From Candidatus Bathyarchaeum sp. (GTDB lineage: Archaea; Thermoproteota; Bathyarchaeia; Bathyarchaeales; Bathyarchaeaceae), in NCBI GenBank assembly GCA_003096255.1, contig PIXS01000388.1, positions 1-10,978 of the forward strand: DNA of 10,978 nucleotides, in the 5' to 3' direction. This document shows, piece after piece, positions 1 to 7,531 of the stretch (position 1 is the first letter of the stretch; every line of letters begins with the position of its first letter). The notes under the pieces were generated by a model. That model did no database searches and was not told the origin of the DNA. It was given only the letters and a program-made list of their open reading frames with translations. A program made the position numbers and the translations under genes.

Positions 1-119
1 CAGCCAGAGTCATAGAGATGGTTATTCTCAATAATTTGTACTCTAGAATGGGGCTGAAATTCAAGAAAAAACAGGGATACGAATTTTCGGACTACATAAA
101 AGAATTGAGGGAGGCATGA
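1..119 (+). CDS. 3' end of an unrecognised upstream protein
   Basis: An open frame enters from the left edge (first complete codon at base 3) and ends with TGA at 117-119, giving the last 38 residues of a protein. The tail is basic and amphipathic and ends in KELREA; I recognise no domain in it. The stop lies 4 bases before the TTG of the histidine kinase. The kinase's likely ribosome binding site (gggagg, 109-114) sits inside this gene's final codons, so the two are probably cotranscribed and translationally coupled. The function cannot be stated from this fragment. Confidence 0.6.
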   Translation, partial: ARVIEMVILNNLYSRMGLKFKKKQGYEFSDYIKELREA

Positions 120-123
120 ATGG

Positions 124-2733
124 TTGGGTTCTTTAATCTTGGGAACGTATTTATCGCTTCTTTCAATGGTTTTTGCGTTGTTCTTCTGTTATTTGGTTCA
201 GCGAGAGATAGAAAAACGGAAACTAATGTTTTTACTCGTTTTTATTTACAGCTTTTTTATACGTATACCAGCTATGGTTCCCGGATTTGAAAACGCCCAG
301 ATTCAGAGCACAATAGCTGATTGGGGCCCTTTGCCAGTGATATCGGCTATTTTGATTGCTGTTATCTCCAATCTTTTGAGGCAGAAAGACTTCAATAAAT
401 CATTCAAAATTTTTCTTCTCATCTTAGCTACGTCCGTAGTCATGATTGCTTTTCCATTTCCTGTGAGCCCCCATCCCGAACTATTATACCCAGTTATATC
501 GGCGGTCACGATTGTCGCATCAGGTTACTTGATCTGGAGCAGAAGGAAAGTTCCAGATCTCATGTTTTTACTTGCCATGATATGTTTCACTTTAGCTGAA
601 GTTAAAGGCATAGTAGATTCAGGAGTAGAGTTTGTCGTTTTTGCTTATACGTGCGCGTATATGTTCTTAGCTCTTGTTTTCGTAACCGCTAGAGAAAACG
701 GGGGAAGTGACGTCGCCTCTTTCTTTGCTCTTGTAAGAGAATTGGAGAAGACACAGCAAGAGCTTGAAATCTCACAGAACCAACTAACGAAGGCTGAGGA
801 TAACTTCAAATCTTTAGTGAATGTCATCGCTGACCCTGTAGTGATTGTTGATAATAAAGGCAATTTTTTGGAAATCAACGATAAGATAATCGAAGAAACC
901 GGGTTCAGCAGAGAGGATTTGATTGGAAAAAACTTTCTGAAAACAGATGTTGTCACAGCCAAAAGCAAAGCGATTCTAATCAAGAATTTAGCAAAAAGAA
1001 TGATAGGAAGTAACATCAAACCGTACGAGATTGAAGCAAAGACAAAAGACGGCGCGAGCATATATTTGGAAGTAAATGCCCAAAAGATCGCTTATAGAAA
1101 CAAAAGTGCAGATTTGGTTGTATTCCACAACGTCACTGAAAGAAAAACGATGGAAAAGAAACTTGAGAAATATGCTGAACAACTAGAGGAAGAAGTGAAA
1201 GAACGAACCAAAACTTTGAAAGAGAATGAGGAAAAACTTCGAAGCATATTTAATTCATCTCCAGACGCTATCGCAGTTTCTGACCTTAAAGGAAACATAA
1301 TTGAATGTAATAAAGCAACATTGGATTTCCTTGAGCTTTCAACAAAAGAAGATATAATCGGCAAAAACGGATTAATGTTCGTTGCGAAACAAGACCAACA
1401 AAAAGTAAAGAACCTCATGAAGGAAGCCCTCAAGAATGGCCCACTAATAAACTTAGAATACACTGCCTTGAATAATTACAACCACGAATTTTCAGCAGAA
1501 TTTTCTGCAAGTGCAATCAAAAATCATTCAGGTAAACCCACAGGTTTTGTGACCATAATTAAGGACATCACTGAACGCAAAAGAAGAGAAGATGAGTTAC
1601 ATAAAAGCGAAACAAAGAACAAAGCCATTCTGAATGCGATACCCGACTTAATGTGGCAGATAAACAAGGATGGTGTCTTTTTAGAATTCATACCAGCAAA
1701 AGACTTTCCCACAATAGTTTTGCCAGAGCAAATTTTAGGTAAGAACATCCATGACGCGGCACCGAAATGGTTTGCAGAAAAAGTCATGCGATACACTAAA
1801 CAAGCATTCCAAACTAAAGAGATACAAATCTTTGAATACCAACTTCCTTTCACGTCAGGAAGCGACGAAATACATGAATATGAGGCACGACTTGTTGTGG
1901 GCGGTGAGGATACAATCCTTACTATTGTACGTGACATCACCGAACGAAAGCGGATGGAAAATGAATTGAGGCGCTATTCCGAGCAGCTAGAAGAGTTAGT
2001 TGAGGAGAGAACCAACGCATTGAAGGAATCACAGGAGCGGCTTGTCAAATCCGAAAAATTAGCTGCGATTGGACAAGCAGCAACCATGGTGGGTCATGAC
2101 CTCAGGAACCCCTTGCAAGCCATAGAAAATGGAGTATACTACATCAACTCTGAACTGTCAAAGATTCACGTTTCCCCAGAAATCACAGAAACGCTCCAAG
2201 CAATCCATAACTCGGTTGACTACGCCGATAATATAGTAAAGGACCTGCAGAGTTTTGCGTCAAAAAGGGAACCGCTATTCAAAAAGACAGACATCAATAC
2301 ACTAGTCAAAGAAACTTTCACGCAAATAAAACAACCAGAAAATGTAGAAACTGTAATTGAATTAGATGAGTTGCCAAAAATAGAGGCGGATAATGACATG
2401 ATAAAACGTATTTTTGTGAACTTAGCTATTAATGGGATACAAGCAATGGAAGAGAAAGGAGGAACAATGAAGGTGTCGACAAGAAAAGCGAACGGGTTTA
2501 TTGAAGTAAAATTTGAAGACACTGGAGTAGGAATAACAAAAGATAACATAACAAAAATCTTCACTCCATTCTTCACCACAAAAGCTCAAGGCATGGGCGT
2601 GGGTTTGCCAATCTGCAAAAGATTTGTTGACATTCATGAAGGAAACATCAAAGTAGAAAGCAAAGAGGGAAAAGGTTCAATTTTCACGGTTAACTTACCT
2701 ATACAGATGAACGGAGGTGTAAAATGTGACTGA
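124..2733 (+). CDS. membrane-bound PAS-sensor histidine kinase
   Basis: Sensor kinase of a two-component system, expected to autophosphorylate on His and pass the phosphate to the receiver encoded next. The N-terminus has about seven hydrophobic segments (residues about 4-25, 33-52, 68-85, 93-112, 119-138, 145-160, 169-188), then a coiled coil (about 205-228) and three PAS domains (about 228-341, 373-485, 499-608). Each PAS ends in the typical TERK/TERKR motif. The HisKA helix has the phospho-acceptor His658 in GHDLRNPL. The HATPase domain shows an N-box (N766, N770), DTGVG (799-803) and a G2 box GMGVGLP (823-829). All catalytic boxes look intact. The start is TTG at 124, after gggagg at 109-114; the ATG at 120 is out of frame and the first in-frame ATG would cut into TM1. 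The signal is unknown. Multi-PAS kinases are common in methanogens and Bathyarchaeia. Confidence 0.93.
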   Translation: MGSLILGTYLSLLSMVFALFFCYLVQREIEKRKLMFLLVFIYSFFIRIPAMVPGFENAQIQSTIADWGPLPVISAILIAVISNLLRQKDFNKSFKIFLLILATSVVMIAFPFPVSPHPELLYPVISAVTIVASGYLIWSRRKVPDLMFLLAMICFTLAEVKGIVDSGVEFVVFAYTCAYMFLALVFVTARENGGSDVASFFALVRELEKTQQELEISQNQLTKAEDNFKSLVNVIADPVVIVDNKGNFLEINDKIIEETGFSREDLIGKNFLKTDVVTAKSKAILIKNLAKRMIGSNIKPYEIEAKTKDGASIYLEVNAQKIAYRNKSADLVVFHNVTERKTMEKKLEKYAEQLEEEVKERTKTLKENEEKLRSIFNSSPDAIAVSDLKGNIIECNKATLDFLELSTKEDIIGKNGLMFVAKQDQQKVKNLMKEALKNGPLINLEYTALNNYNHEFSAEFSASAIKNHSGKPTGFVTIIKDITERKRREDELHKSETKNKAILNAIPDLMWQINKDGVFLEFIPAKDFPTIVLPEQILGKNIHDAAPKWFAEKVMRYTKQAFQTKEIQIFEYQLPFTSGSDEIHEYEARLVVGGEDTILTIVRDITERKRMENELRRYSEQLEELVEERTNALKESQERLVKSEKLAAIGQAATMVGHDLRNPLQAIENGVYYINSELSKIHVSPEITETLQAIHNSVDYADNIVKDLQSFASKREPLFKKTDINTLVKETFTQIKQPENVETVIELDELPKIEADNDMIKRIFVNLAINGIQAMEEKGGTMKVSTRKANGFIEVKFEDTGVGITKDNITKIFTPFFTTKAQGMGVGLPICKRFVDIHEGNIKVESKEGKGSIFTVNLPIQMNGGVKCD
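2713..2719 (+). promoter_or_regulatory. ribosome binding site of the response regulator
   Basis: ggaggtg lies inside the 3' end of the kinase gene, 6 bases before GTG 2726. It is a near-perfect match to the archaeal anti-Shine-Dalgarno sequence and decides the GTG start. It implies that the receiver is translated by its own initiation while the kinase message is still being read. Confidence 0.75.
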
Positions 2734-3178
2734 AAACAAACCAAAAATCCTCATTGTAGAAGATGACGAAAACATAAGAAAAACATTGCAGAACATACTT
2801 CAGCAGAAAGGGTACGAAACAGATACAGCTAAGACTGGACGAGAAGCAGAACAGAAAGCAAAGGACCGAGTTTACAACCTAGCTCTGTTAGACATCAAGC
2901 TACCAGACATAGAAGGAACAGAGCTCCTAGCAAAACTACAGGAAAGCTCACCAAAGATGATGAAGATAATGGTCACAGGCTACCCTAGTCTTGAGAACGC
3001 AATGGAAGCCCTGAACCAAGGAGCGGACGCCTACGTAACAAAACCTGTTAAACCAGCGAAACTTCTGGAACTTATAAGTGAGAAACTGGAAGAACAAAGC
3101 CAAGCTGAGAAGATAACAGAAAACAAAGTTACAGATTGGATAAAAACAAGGGCACGCGAACTGGAAGATAATAGCTGA
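2726..3178 (+). CDS. stand-alone receiver-domain response regulator (CheY-like)
   Basis: Single receiver domain of 150 residues, the expected phospho-acceptor for the kinase just upstream. The acidic pocket (E12, D13, D14), phosphorylatable Asp56 in LLDIKLPD, the conserved Thr84 in MVTGYP and Lys106 in VTKP are all present, so the domain should be active. The last ~30 residues are a charged, probably helical tail with no recognisable DNA-binding or enzymatic output domain. The phosphorylated form therefore most likely acts by protein contact, or as a phosphorelay intermediate. It starts with GTG, overlaps the kinase stop by 8 bases and has a strong ribosome binding site, which indicates one operon. 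Its codons lean towards A or C in the third position (roughly two thirds of the 61 codons I checked in its central part), the opposite of the tfb gene at the other end of the window. Confidence 0.92.
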   Translation: MTENKPKILIVEDDENIRKTLQNILQQKGYETDTAKTGREAEQKAKDRVYNLALLDIKLPDIEGTELLAKLQESSPKMMKIMVTGYPSLENAMEALNQGADAYVTKPVKPAKLLELISEKLEEQSQAEKITENKVTDWIKTRARELEDNS

Positions 3179-3322
3179 GAAAAGGCTTTATTTTCCCCAG
3201 TCAACATTTTTGAAAGAAGTCAGTAGAACGGGATACCGTTTTTACACTATCCGAGATGTAATTTGCCCTTTCACTCAGCAGCCAAGTCTCGGAAACCCGT
3301 TTGAATTGAGAGGAGATACAAA
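3179..3322 (+). other. intergenic spacer: probable terminator and weak promoter
   Basis: No gene is supported in this 144-base spacer. T-rich runs just after the response regulator (about 3187-3211) could serve as an archaeal intrinsic terminator. A TATA-like A/T stretch around 3235-3247 (accgtttttacac) is a weak candidate promoter for the next gene. The 6-base inverted repeat ccgaga (3251-3256) / tctcgg (3287-3292) has a 30-base loop and may be chance. The ribosome binding site aggaga (3311-3316) belongs to the gene starting at 3323. Confidence 0.35.
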
Positions 3323-3835
3323 ATGAGTTACGATAGGAAGTGGAAACTGTTGGCTGACCTGCTGACAGAACTTCAAGAAATGGGAGAGAAGATTCCGGCA
3401 GACGTGCTAAATGACCTACGCGCTGCCAAGACCATGATTCAAGTCTTGAAAGCTGACCCAACACACATAGAAAGCATTTCTCGAATAGACACATACTTGA
3501 GAACTGTTGAATCGTACACCATCTTCACTATGGAAAAACAGGGAAAAGAAAACGTGGAAGAGTTGCTTAAAAAACTCAAAGAACCAGAAATAGTGAAGAA
3601 CAGCGAAAAAGGTAAGACGGCAAGCAGATTTGTTACAAGAGTTCCCCGAAACAAGAATTGGATGCGAATCCAGATTTTAGAAGATATTCCCGAAAAGGAA
3701 ATGAAAAAACTTGTGGAAGAGAACGAGCTTTCTTACAGAACCGAAAAAAACGGCCATATCCTTGTTTACGGCGACAAAGAAAACATAAAATCGCTTGTCA
3801 AAAGGCTTGCAGAGCAGTTTCGCGGTGTCAGGTAG
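3323..3835 (+). CDS. conserved archaeal protein, probably DUF2096 family
   Basis: A 170-residue soluble protein with no signal peptide or membrane segment. The N-terminal part (about 1-65) is helical, with a conserved-looking pattern: KWKLLADLLTEL, then IPADVLNDLRAAK. A charged linker rich in Lys and Glu follows (about 70-100). The C-terminal part (about 105-168) looks like a small alpha/beta domain. From memory the N-terminal motif fits DUF2096, an uncharacterised family of archaeal proteins, but I cannot confirm this without a profile search. The function is unknown. The ATG at 3323 follows aggaga (3311-3316) at good spacing. It lies 147 bases before smc on the same strand, but a separate promoter seems to precede smc, so cotranscription is doubtful. 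Confidence 0.8.
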   Translation: MSYDRKWKLLADLLTELQEMGEKIPADVLNDLRAAKTMIQVLKADPTHIESISRIDTYLRTVESYTIFTMEKQGKENVEELLKKLKEPEIVKNSEKGKTASRFVTRVPRNKNWMRIQILEDIPEKEMKKLVEENELSYRTEKNGHILVYGDKENIKSLVKRLAEQFRGVR

Positions 3836-3895
3836 ACCTGAGAACAGCCTCAAAACTTTTGTACTAGTTAGTTTAATCCTCTAGTGTAAACACAG

Positions 3896-3906
3896 TTTAT
3901 TTATAG
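3896..3906 (+). promoter_or_regulatory. TATA-box promoter of the smc operon
   Basis: tttatttatag is a good archaeal TATA-like element in a 147-base spacer. Transcription would be expected about 25 bases downstream, near 3925-3930. That would give a leader of roughly 55 bases containing the hairpin at 3936-3948. The element is seen directly; its use is inferred. Confidence 0.55.
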
Positions 3907-3935
3907 AAGAAAATATAGAGAAGTTGTGAAACACA

Positions 3936-3948
3936 CGGGAGATTCCCG
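3936..3948 (+). other. short hairpin in the smc leader
   Basis: cggga (3936-3940) and tcccg (3944-3948) form a perfect 5-bp G/C-rich stem with a 3-base loop. A minimal start-stop pair ATG TAA follows at 3952-3957. The smc ATG lies 34 bases after the stem, behind a poorly spaced Shine-Dalgarno-like gagg (3964-3967). This could modulate translation of smc or simply be chance; the stem is short. Confidence 0.3.
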
Positions 3949-3982
3949 GCTATGTAAAAACCCGAGGACGAATTAGAAAAAG

Positions 3983-6900
3983 ATGCCTTACATTAAGAAG
4001 ATAGAACTCAAAGGCTTCAAGTCCTTCGGCAACAAAACCGCAACCGTTACGTTAGATAAAGGCTTCACCGCCGTCACTGGACCGAACGGAAGCGGAAAAA
4101 CCAACATAGCAGACGCGGTCCTATTCGGCTTAGGCGAACTCAGCGCCAGAAGAATGCGTGCTGCAAGCCTCTCCAAACTAGTTTATCACGGTTATCCTGA
4201 ATTACAGGTTAAAAAAGCCAAGACCGCAAAAGTTGTCCTCCAGTTTGACAACTCTGACAACCGCTTGCCCGTGGAAACGAAGACAGTAACGATTTCCCGT
4301 GAGATGACTAGGACAGGCCAAAGCACTTATCGTCTTAATGGAAGAAGAATCTCAAGAAGCCACATTCTTAACATCCTTGGCATGGCAGGAATCAGCCCAA
4401 CAGGACACAATGTTGTTTTGCAGGGAACAATCACACGGATTGCCGAGATTGCTGCTCCTGACCGCAGAAGAATGATATCTGACTTGGTTGGAATAGCTCA
4501 GTATGACGCAGAAAAGGCTGAGGCAGAAGAGAAACTTCGGGCGGCTGAGATTTCGATTCGCACAGCAATGGGTAGAATAGATGAGGTGCAGAAGAGAGTA
4601 GATGATCTGGAAAGAGAGCGCAACGAACTGCTTCGTTACACGTTCCTTCAAAAAGAGATCAAACGATTTGAGGCTATGAAAATTTTTGGGGATATACTGG
4701 AAGTCCAGAGGAAGACAGCTGACGTGACCTCAAAAATTGAAGCAGTTAGAAGTAAGGTTGACAAGTCAAGGCAGTTGAGGGAGGAACTTAGGACTCAGCG
4801 GCATGAAGCCGAAACAGAATGGAGAAAACTTGGCTCAGAAATGATTGAAGAACGAGGAACACGTCTTCTTGAGGTTCAATACAAGATAGGGGAAGCAAAG
4901 TCAAGGATAAGCGAGTTGACAACTAAGATTGGAGCTGGAACCGCGAGCATTGACGGTCTTAGAAAGGTTATGGAGAACAGTGACAAAAAACTGGAATCCA
5001 TCCAAAATGAGGTTAAAGAAAATCGGAAAGAGGCTAGGCGGTTAAAACGTGAGCGTGAACGTCTTCTCACGGAAATTGCTCAGAAACAGGCAGAATATGA
5101 TAAGGTTTCAGATGGGACAGCCCAACTGCGGGGTAGCTTGGGAGAAAACAGCGACAAAATCAGAGAGGCAGAGGATAAGCTAGAAAATCGTACCCAAGAC
5201 CTCGTCAATCTTCGTAGCGACGTCATCAAGAGCCGTACATCCTTGAAGGTTCTTACTCGGCAACTAAACGAGCTTGTGAAACGAAAACAGACTTTTGAAA
5301 CCAATCTTTCTGCCCTAAAGAACTCCTATGCAGACCTCAAGACGGTGCAAAGAGACCAGATGAAGCGCTCCAAAGATCTTGAAAAGTCGATAGATAGAAG
5401 ACTTGCACAAGAAGAATCCGCCAAAATAGAGATCGCTCAGGCAGAGAAGATTGCGAAATCTGCACGAGAGGCTGTAGTTGAGTTTGCCACTCAGAGGGAA
5501 ATGGCTGAAAAGGTTGCAACAGAAGAAAACGCCCTCAGAAACATTGAAGAGTTGGCGGATTTGGGCGTAATTACAGGCGTTCATGGGCGCCTCAAGAATT
5601 TGATTAGAATCGAGAGGGGATACAGGAAAGCTGTGGAGGCGACGGCGGCTGGTTGGCTTGATGCTATGGTTGTTCAGAACTTTGACGCTGCCTTCATGTG
5701 TGCTGAGACCCTTAAACGTATGAAGTTGGGCAGAATCAAGATAATTCCCCTTGAAGAGATGTCCACAATTAATTCCGTCAGCATCCCAGCGATTAGAGGA
5801 GTGAACGGCACTGCATCCAATTTTGTGTCATGTAGCAAGAAGTTTGTTCCTGCAATAAGTTTTGTTTTCGGGGACACTCTTGTAACAAAAGATGATAAAA
5901 CAGCTTTTGCCGCTTCGCGGAATGGTCACCGAACAGTCACTCTTAACGGAGATCTTTACGAGGCTCAAGGAGGCTTCGAAAGTGGTTATTACAGAGCCCC
6001 AGTTGACTACTCTTCAATCATTCCCAGCGAGACAGCTGTGAAAAGTCTTGATGAAGCGGTGGGAGCTCTTCAGCGGCATTTGTCGAAAAGGGAGAACGAC
6101 GTAAGCGATTTCAAAGAGGACATTGAGAGAATCAAGATGGAAATCGCGGGCTTGGCTGAAACCATCGTGACTCTTGGGAGCGAGATTGGAAGGGTTCGCC
6201 AGAATGTTAAGTACACGAGGAAAAACATCAAACGCATTGAGAAGCATGTAGCAAGAATCAATGAGAAAAGAGAGGAAGAAAAGACCCAGTTAGGAAACTT
6301 GAGAACACAGAACAATGAGCTTAAAAAAGAAATGGACAGTCTCCGTGGAGAAATAGCTGAATTACGTCTGAAGACTGACCCAGCTAAGATTCAAGAGATG
6401 GAGATTGAACGAGAAAAAATTGGGAATGAACTCATTGAGATGCGTCAGGTAATGGGTAACACAGAAACAAACCTTGCCACTCTCGAATCCACGTATGGAA
6501 ATGTCCTCAGGATGGGTGCAGACAACATCAGAATCCAGCTACGAAAGATGAAAGCTCAGATTGCTACTGTTGAAGAAGAAGTGGAAGCAGCCACCAAAGA
6601 AAAAGGGGCTCTTGAGGAAGAGCTTCTGGAATTGGGAAGCACCAAAGAAAAGCTTTCGCGAACAGTTCTAAACGCAAAACAGGAATCCCAAAAATTCACG
6701 GTCCAAATCGACGATATCGACAAGAAGCTGCAACGATTGGATTCCGTATATGAACGATCAGACAGGCTCTATAATGAGCTGCAATTCACGCTTCAAACAT
6801 GCGAACTGAAACTGGAACAGCACTCTCAGCGACTGCTTGAACTGGGCTATGATGAGCCGATGCAGATTTCATCTGAACAGATAGAGACTGCTGAGAAGTC

Positions 6901-7531
6901 TCTTAGGCTTTTGCGTCTTGAGTTGAATCGGCTGGGAGCCGTGAATCAGTTGTCTCTAGACCATTACTCTGAGCAGGCTTCGAGGTACAAGGAACTATCA
7001 ATACGCATGAACGAACTGGAGAAAGAAAAGCAGTCTATCCTCGCTTTTATGGATGAAATTGAGAGGAAAAAGCGGGCAGTTTTCATGGAGGCTTATAACA
7101 AGATTAACGAGAGCTTCAGCAGTTACTTTACAAAGTTAACAGGTGGAGGTCAAGCTTCGTTGATATTGGAGAATCCTGAAAATCCCTTTGCTGGAGGAAT
7201 GGACATGAGTGTCCAGTTTAGAAACAAGGCAGCTATCCTAGTAAGCGGAGCCAGCAGCGGCGAAAGGTCAGTATCTGCTGTTGCATTCATTTTTGCTCTG
7301 CAAGATTTTATGCCTACAGCATTCTATCTGTTTGATGAAATCGACGCTCACCTTGACCCATTCCATGTATCCAGGCTTGGAGACCTTCTGTCTGAGATAT
7401 CCACAAAGTCCCAATTTGTAGTCATCACCTTGAAGCCCGAGATGGTTAGCAGGGCCAAAAAAGTGTGGGGAATTTATGAACGTAGCGGATACTCTCACGT
7501 TGTTTCAGCGAAAATTAAGGAGGCAGCCTAA
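3983..7531 (+). CDS. smc: chromosome segregation protein SMC
   Basis: ATPase of the SMC-ScpAB condensin complex, which binds DNA and shapes and segregates the chromosome. The 1182 residues match the usual SMC length. The N-terminal head has Walker A GPNGSGKT (33-40) and the Q-loop Gln147. Two long coiled coils (about 165-510 and 680-1020) flank a hinge (about 525-670) that keeps its globular pattern, with GVITGVHG and several glycines. The C-terminal head has the ABC signature region at 1088-1095 and Walker B YLFDEID (D1118, E1119) followed by the D-loop. The signature is odd: A-S-S-G-E-R rather than L-S-G-G-E-K. The serine that contacts ATP in relatives and the second Gly and Glu are kept. 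The start is ATG 3983, giving the canonical N-terminus that leads into KGFKSF. It overlaps scpA by one base (TAATG). Rad50 is excluded by the absence of a zinc hook and the presence of the SMC hinge. Confidence 0.97.
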   Translation: MPYIKKIELKGFKSFGNKTATVTLDKGFTAVTGPNGSGKTNIADAVLFGLGELSARRMRAASLSKLVYHGYPELQVKKAKTAKVVLQFDNSDNRLPVETKTVTISREMTRTGQSTYRLNGRRISRSHILNILGMAGISPTGHNVVLQGTITRIAEIAAPDRRRMISDLVGIAQYDAEKAEAEEKLRAAEISIRTAMGRIDEVQKRVDDLERERNELLRYTFLQKEIKRFEAMKIFGDILEVQRKTADVTSKIEAVRSKVDKSRQLREELRTQRHEAETEWRKLGSEMIEERGTRLLEVQYKIGEAKSRISELTTKIGAGTASIDGLRKVMENSDKKLESIQNEVKENRKEARRLKRERERLLTEIAQKQAEYDKVSDGTAQLRGSLGENSDKIREAEDKLENRTQDLVNLRSDVIKSRTSLKVLTRQLNELVKRKQTFETNLSALKNSYADLKTVQRDQMKRSKDLEKSIDRRLAQEESAKIEIAQAEKIAKSAREAVVEFATQREMAEKVATEENALRNIEELADLGVITGVHGRLKNLIRIERGYRKAVEATAAGWLDAMVVQNFDAAFMCAETLKRMKLGRIKIIPLEEMSTINSVSIPAIRGVNGTASNFVSCSKKFVPAISFVFGDTLVTKDDKTAFAASRNGHRTVTLNGDLYEAQGGFESGYYRAPVDYSSIIPSETAVKSLDEAVGALQRHLSKRENDVSDFKEDIERIKMEIAGLAETIVTLGSEIGRVRQNVKYTRKNIKRIEKHVARINEKREEEKTQLGNLRTQNNELKKEMDSLRGEIAELRLKTDPAKIQEMEIEREKIGNELIEMRQVMGNTETNLATLESTYGNVLRMGADNIRIQLRKMKAQIATVEEEVEAATKEKGALEEELLELGSTKEKLSRTVLNAKQESQKFTVQIDDIDKKLQRLDSVYERSDRLYNELQFTLQTCELKLEQHSQRLLELGYDEPMQISSEQIETAEKSLRLLRLELNRLGAVNQLSLDHYSEQASRYKELSIRMNELEKEKQSILAFMDEIERKKRAVFMEAYNKINESFSSYFTKLTGGGQASLILENPENPFAGGMDMSVQFRNKAAILVSGASSGERSVSAVAFIFALQDFMPTAFYLFDEIDAHLDPFHVSRLGDLLSEISTKSQFVVITLKPEMVSRAKKVWGIYERSGYSHVVSAKIKEAA

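Noticed and set aside
120..122. ATG as start of the histidine kinase
   Set aside because: It is out of frame with the kinase; the in-frame TTG at 124 has the correct spacing from gggagg.
3251..3292. Inverted repeat ccgaga/tctcgg in the spacer before the DUF2096-like gene, considered as a tRNA or structured RNA
   Set aside because: Only a 6-bp stem around a 30-base loop; no D, anticodon or T arm and no second helix.
3983..7531. Rad50 or another SMC-like ATPase instead of SMC
   Set aside because: There is a globular SMC hinge in the middle and no CXXC zinc hook, and scpA and scpB follow directly.
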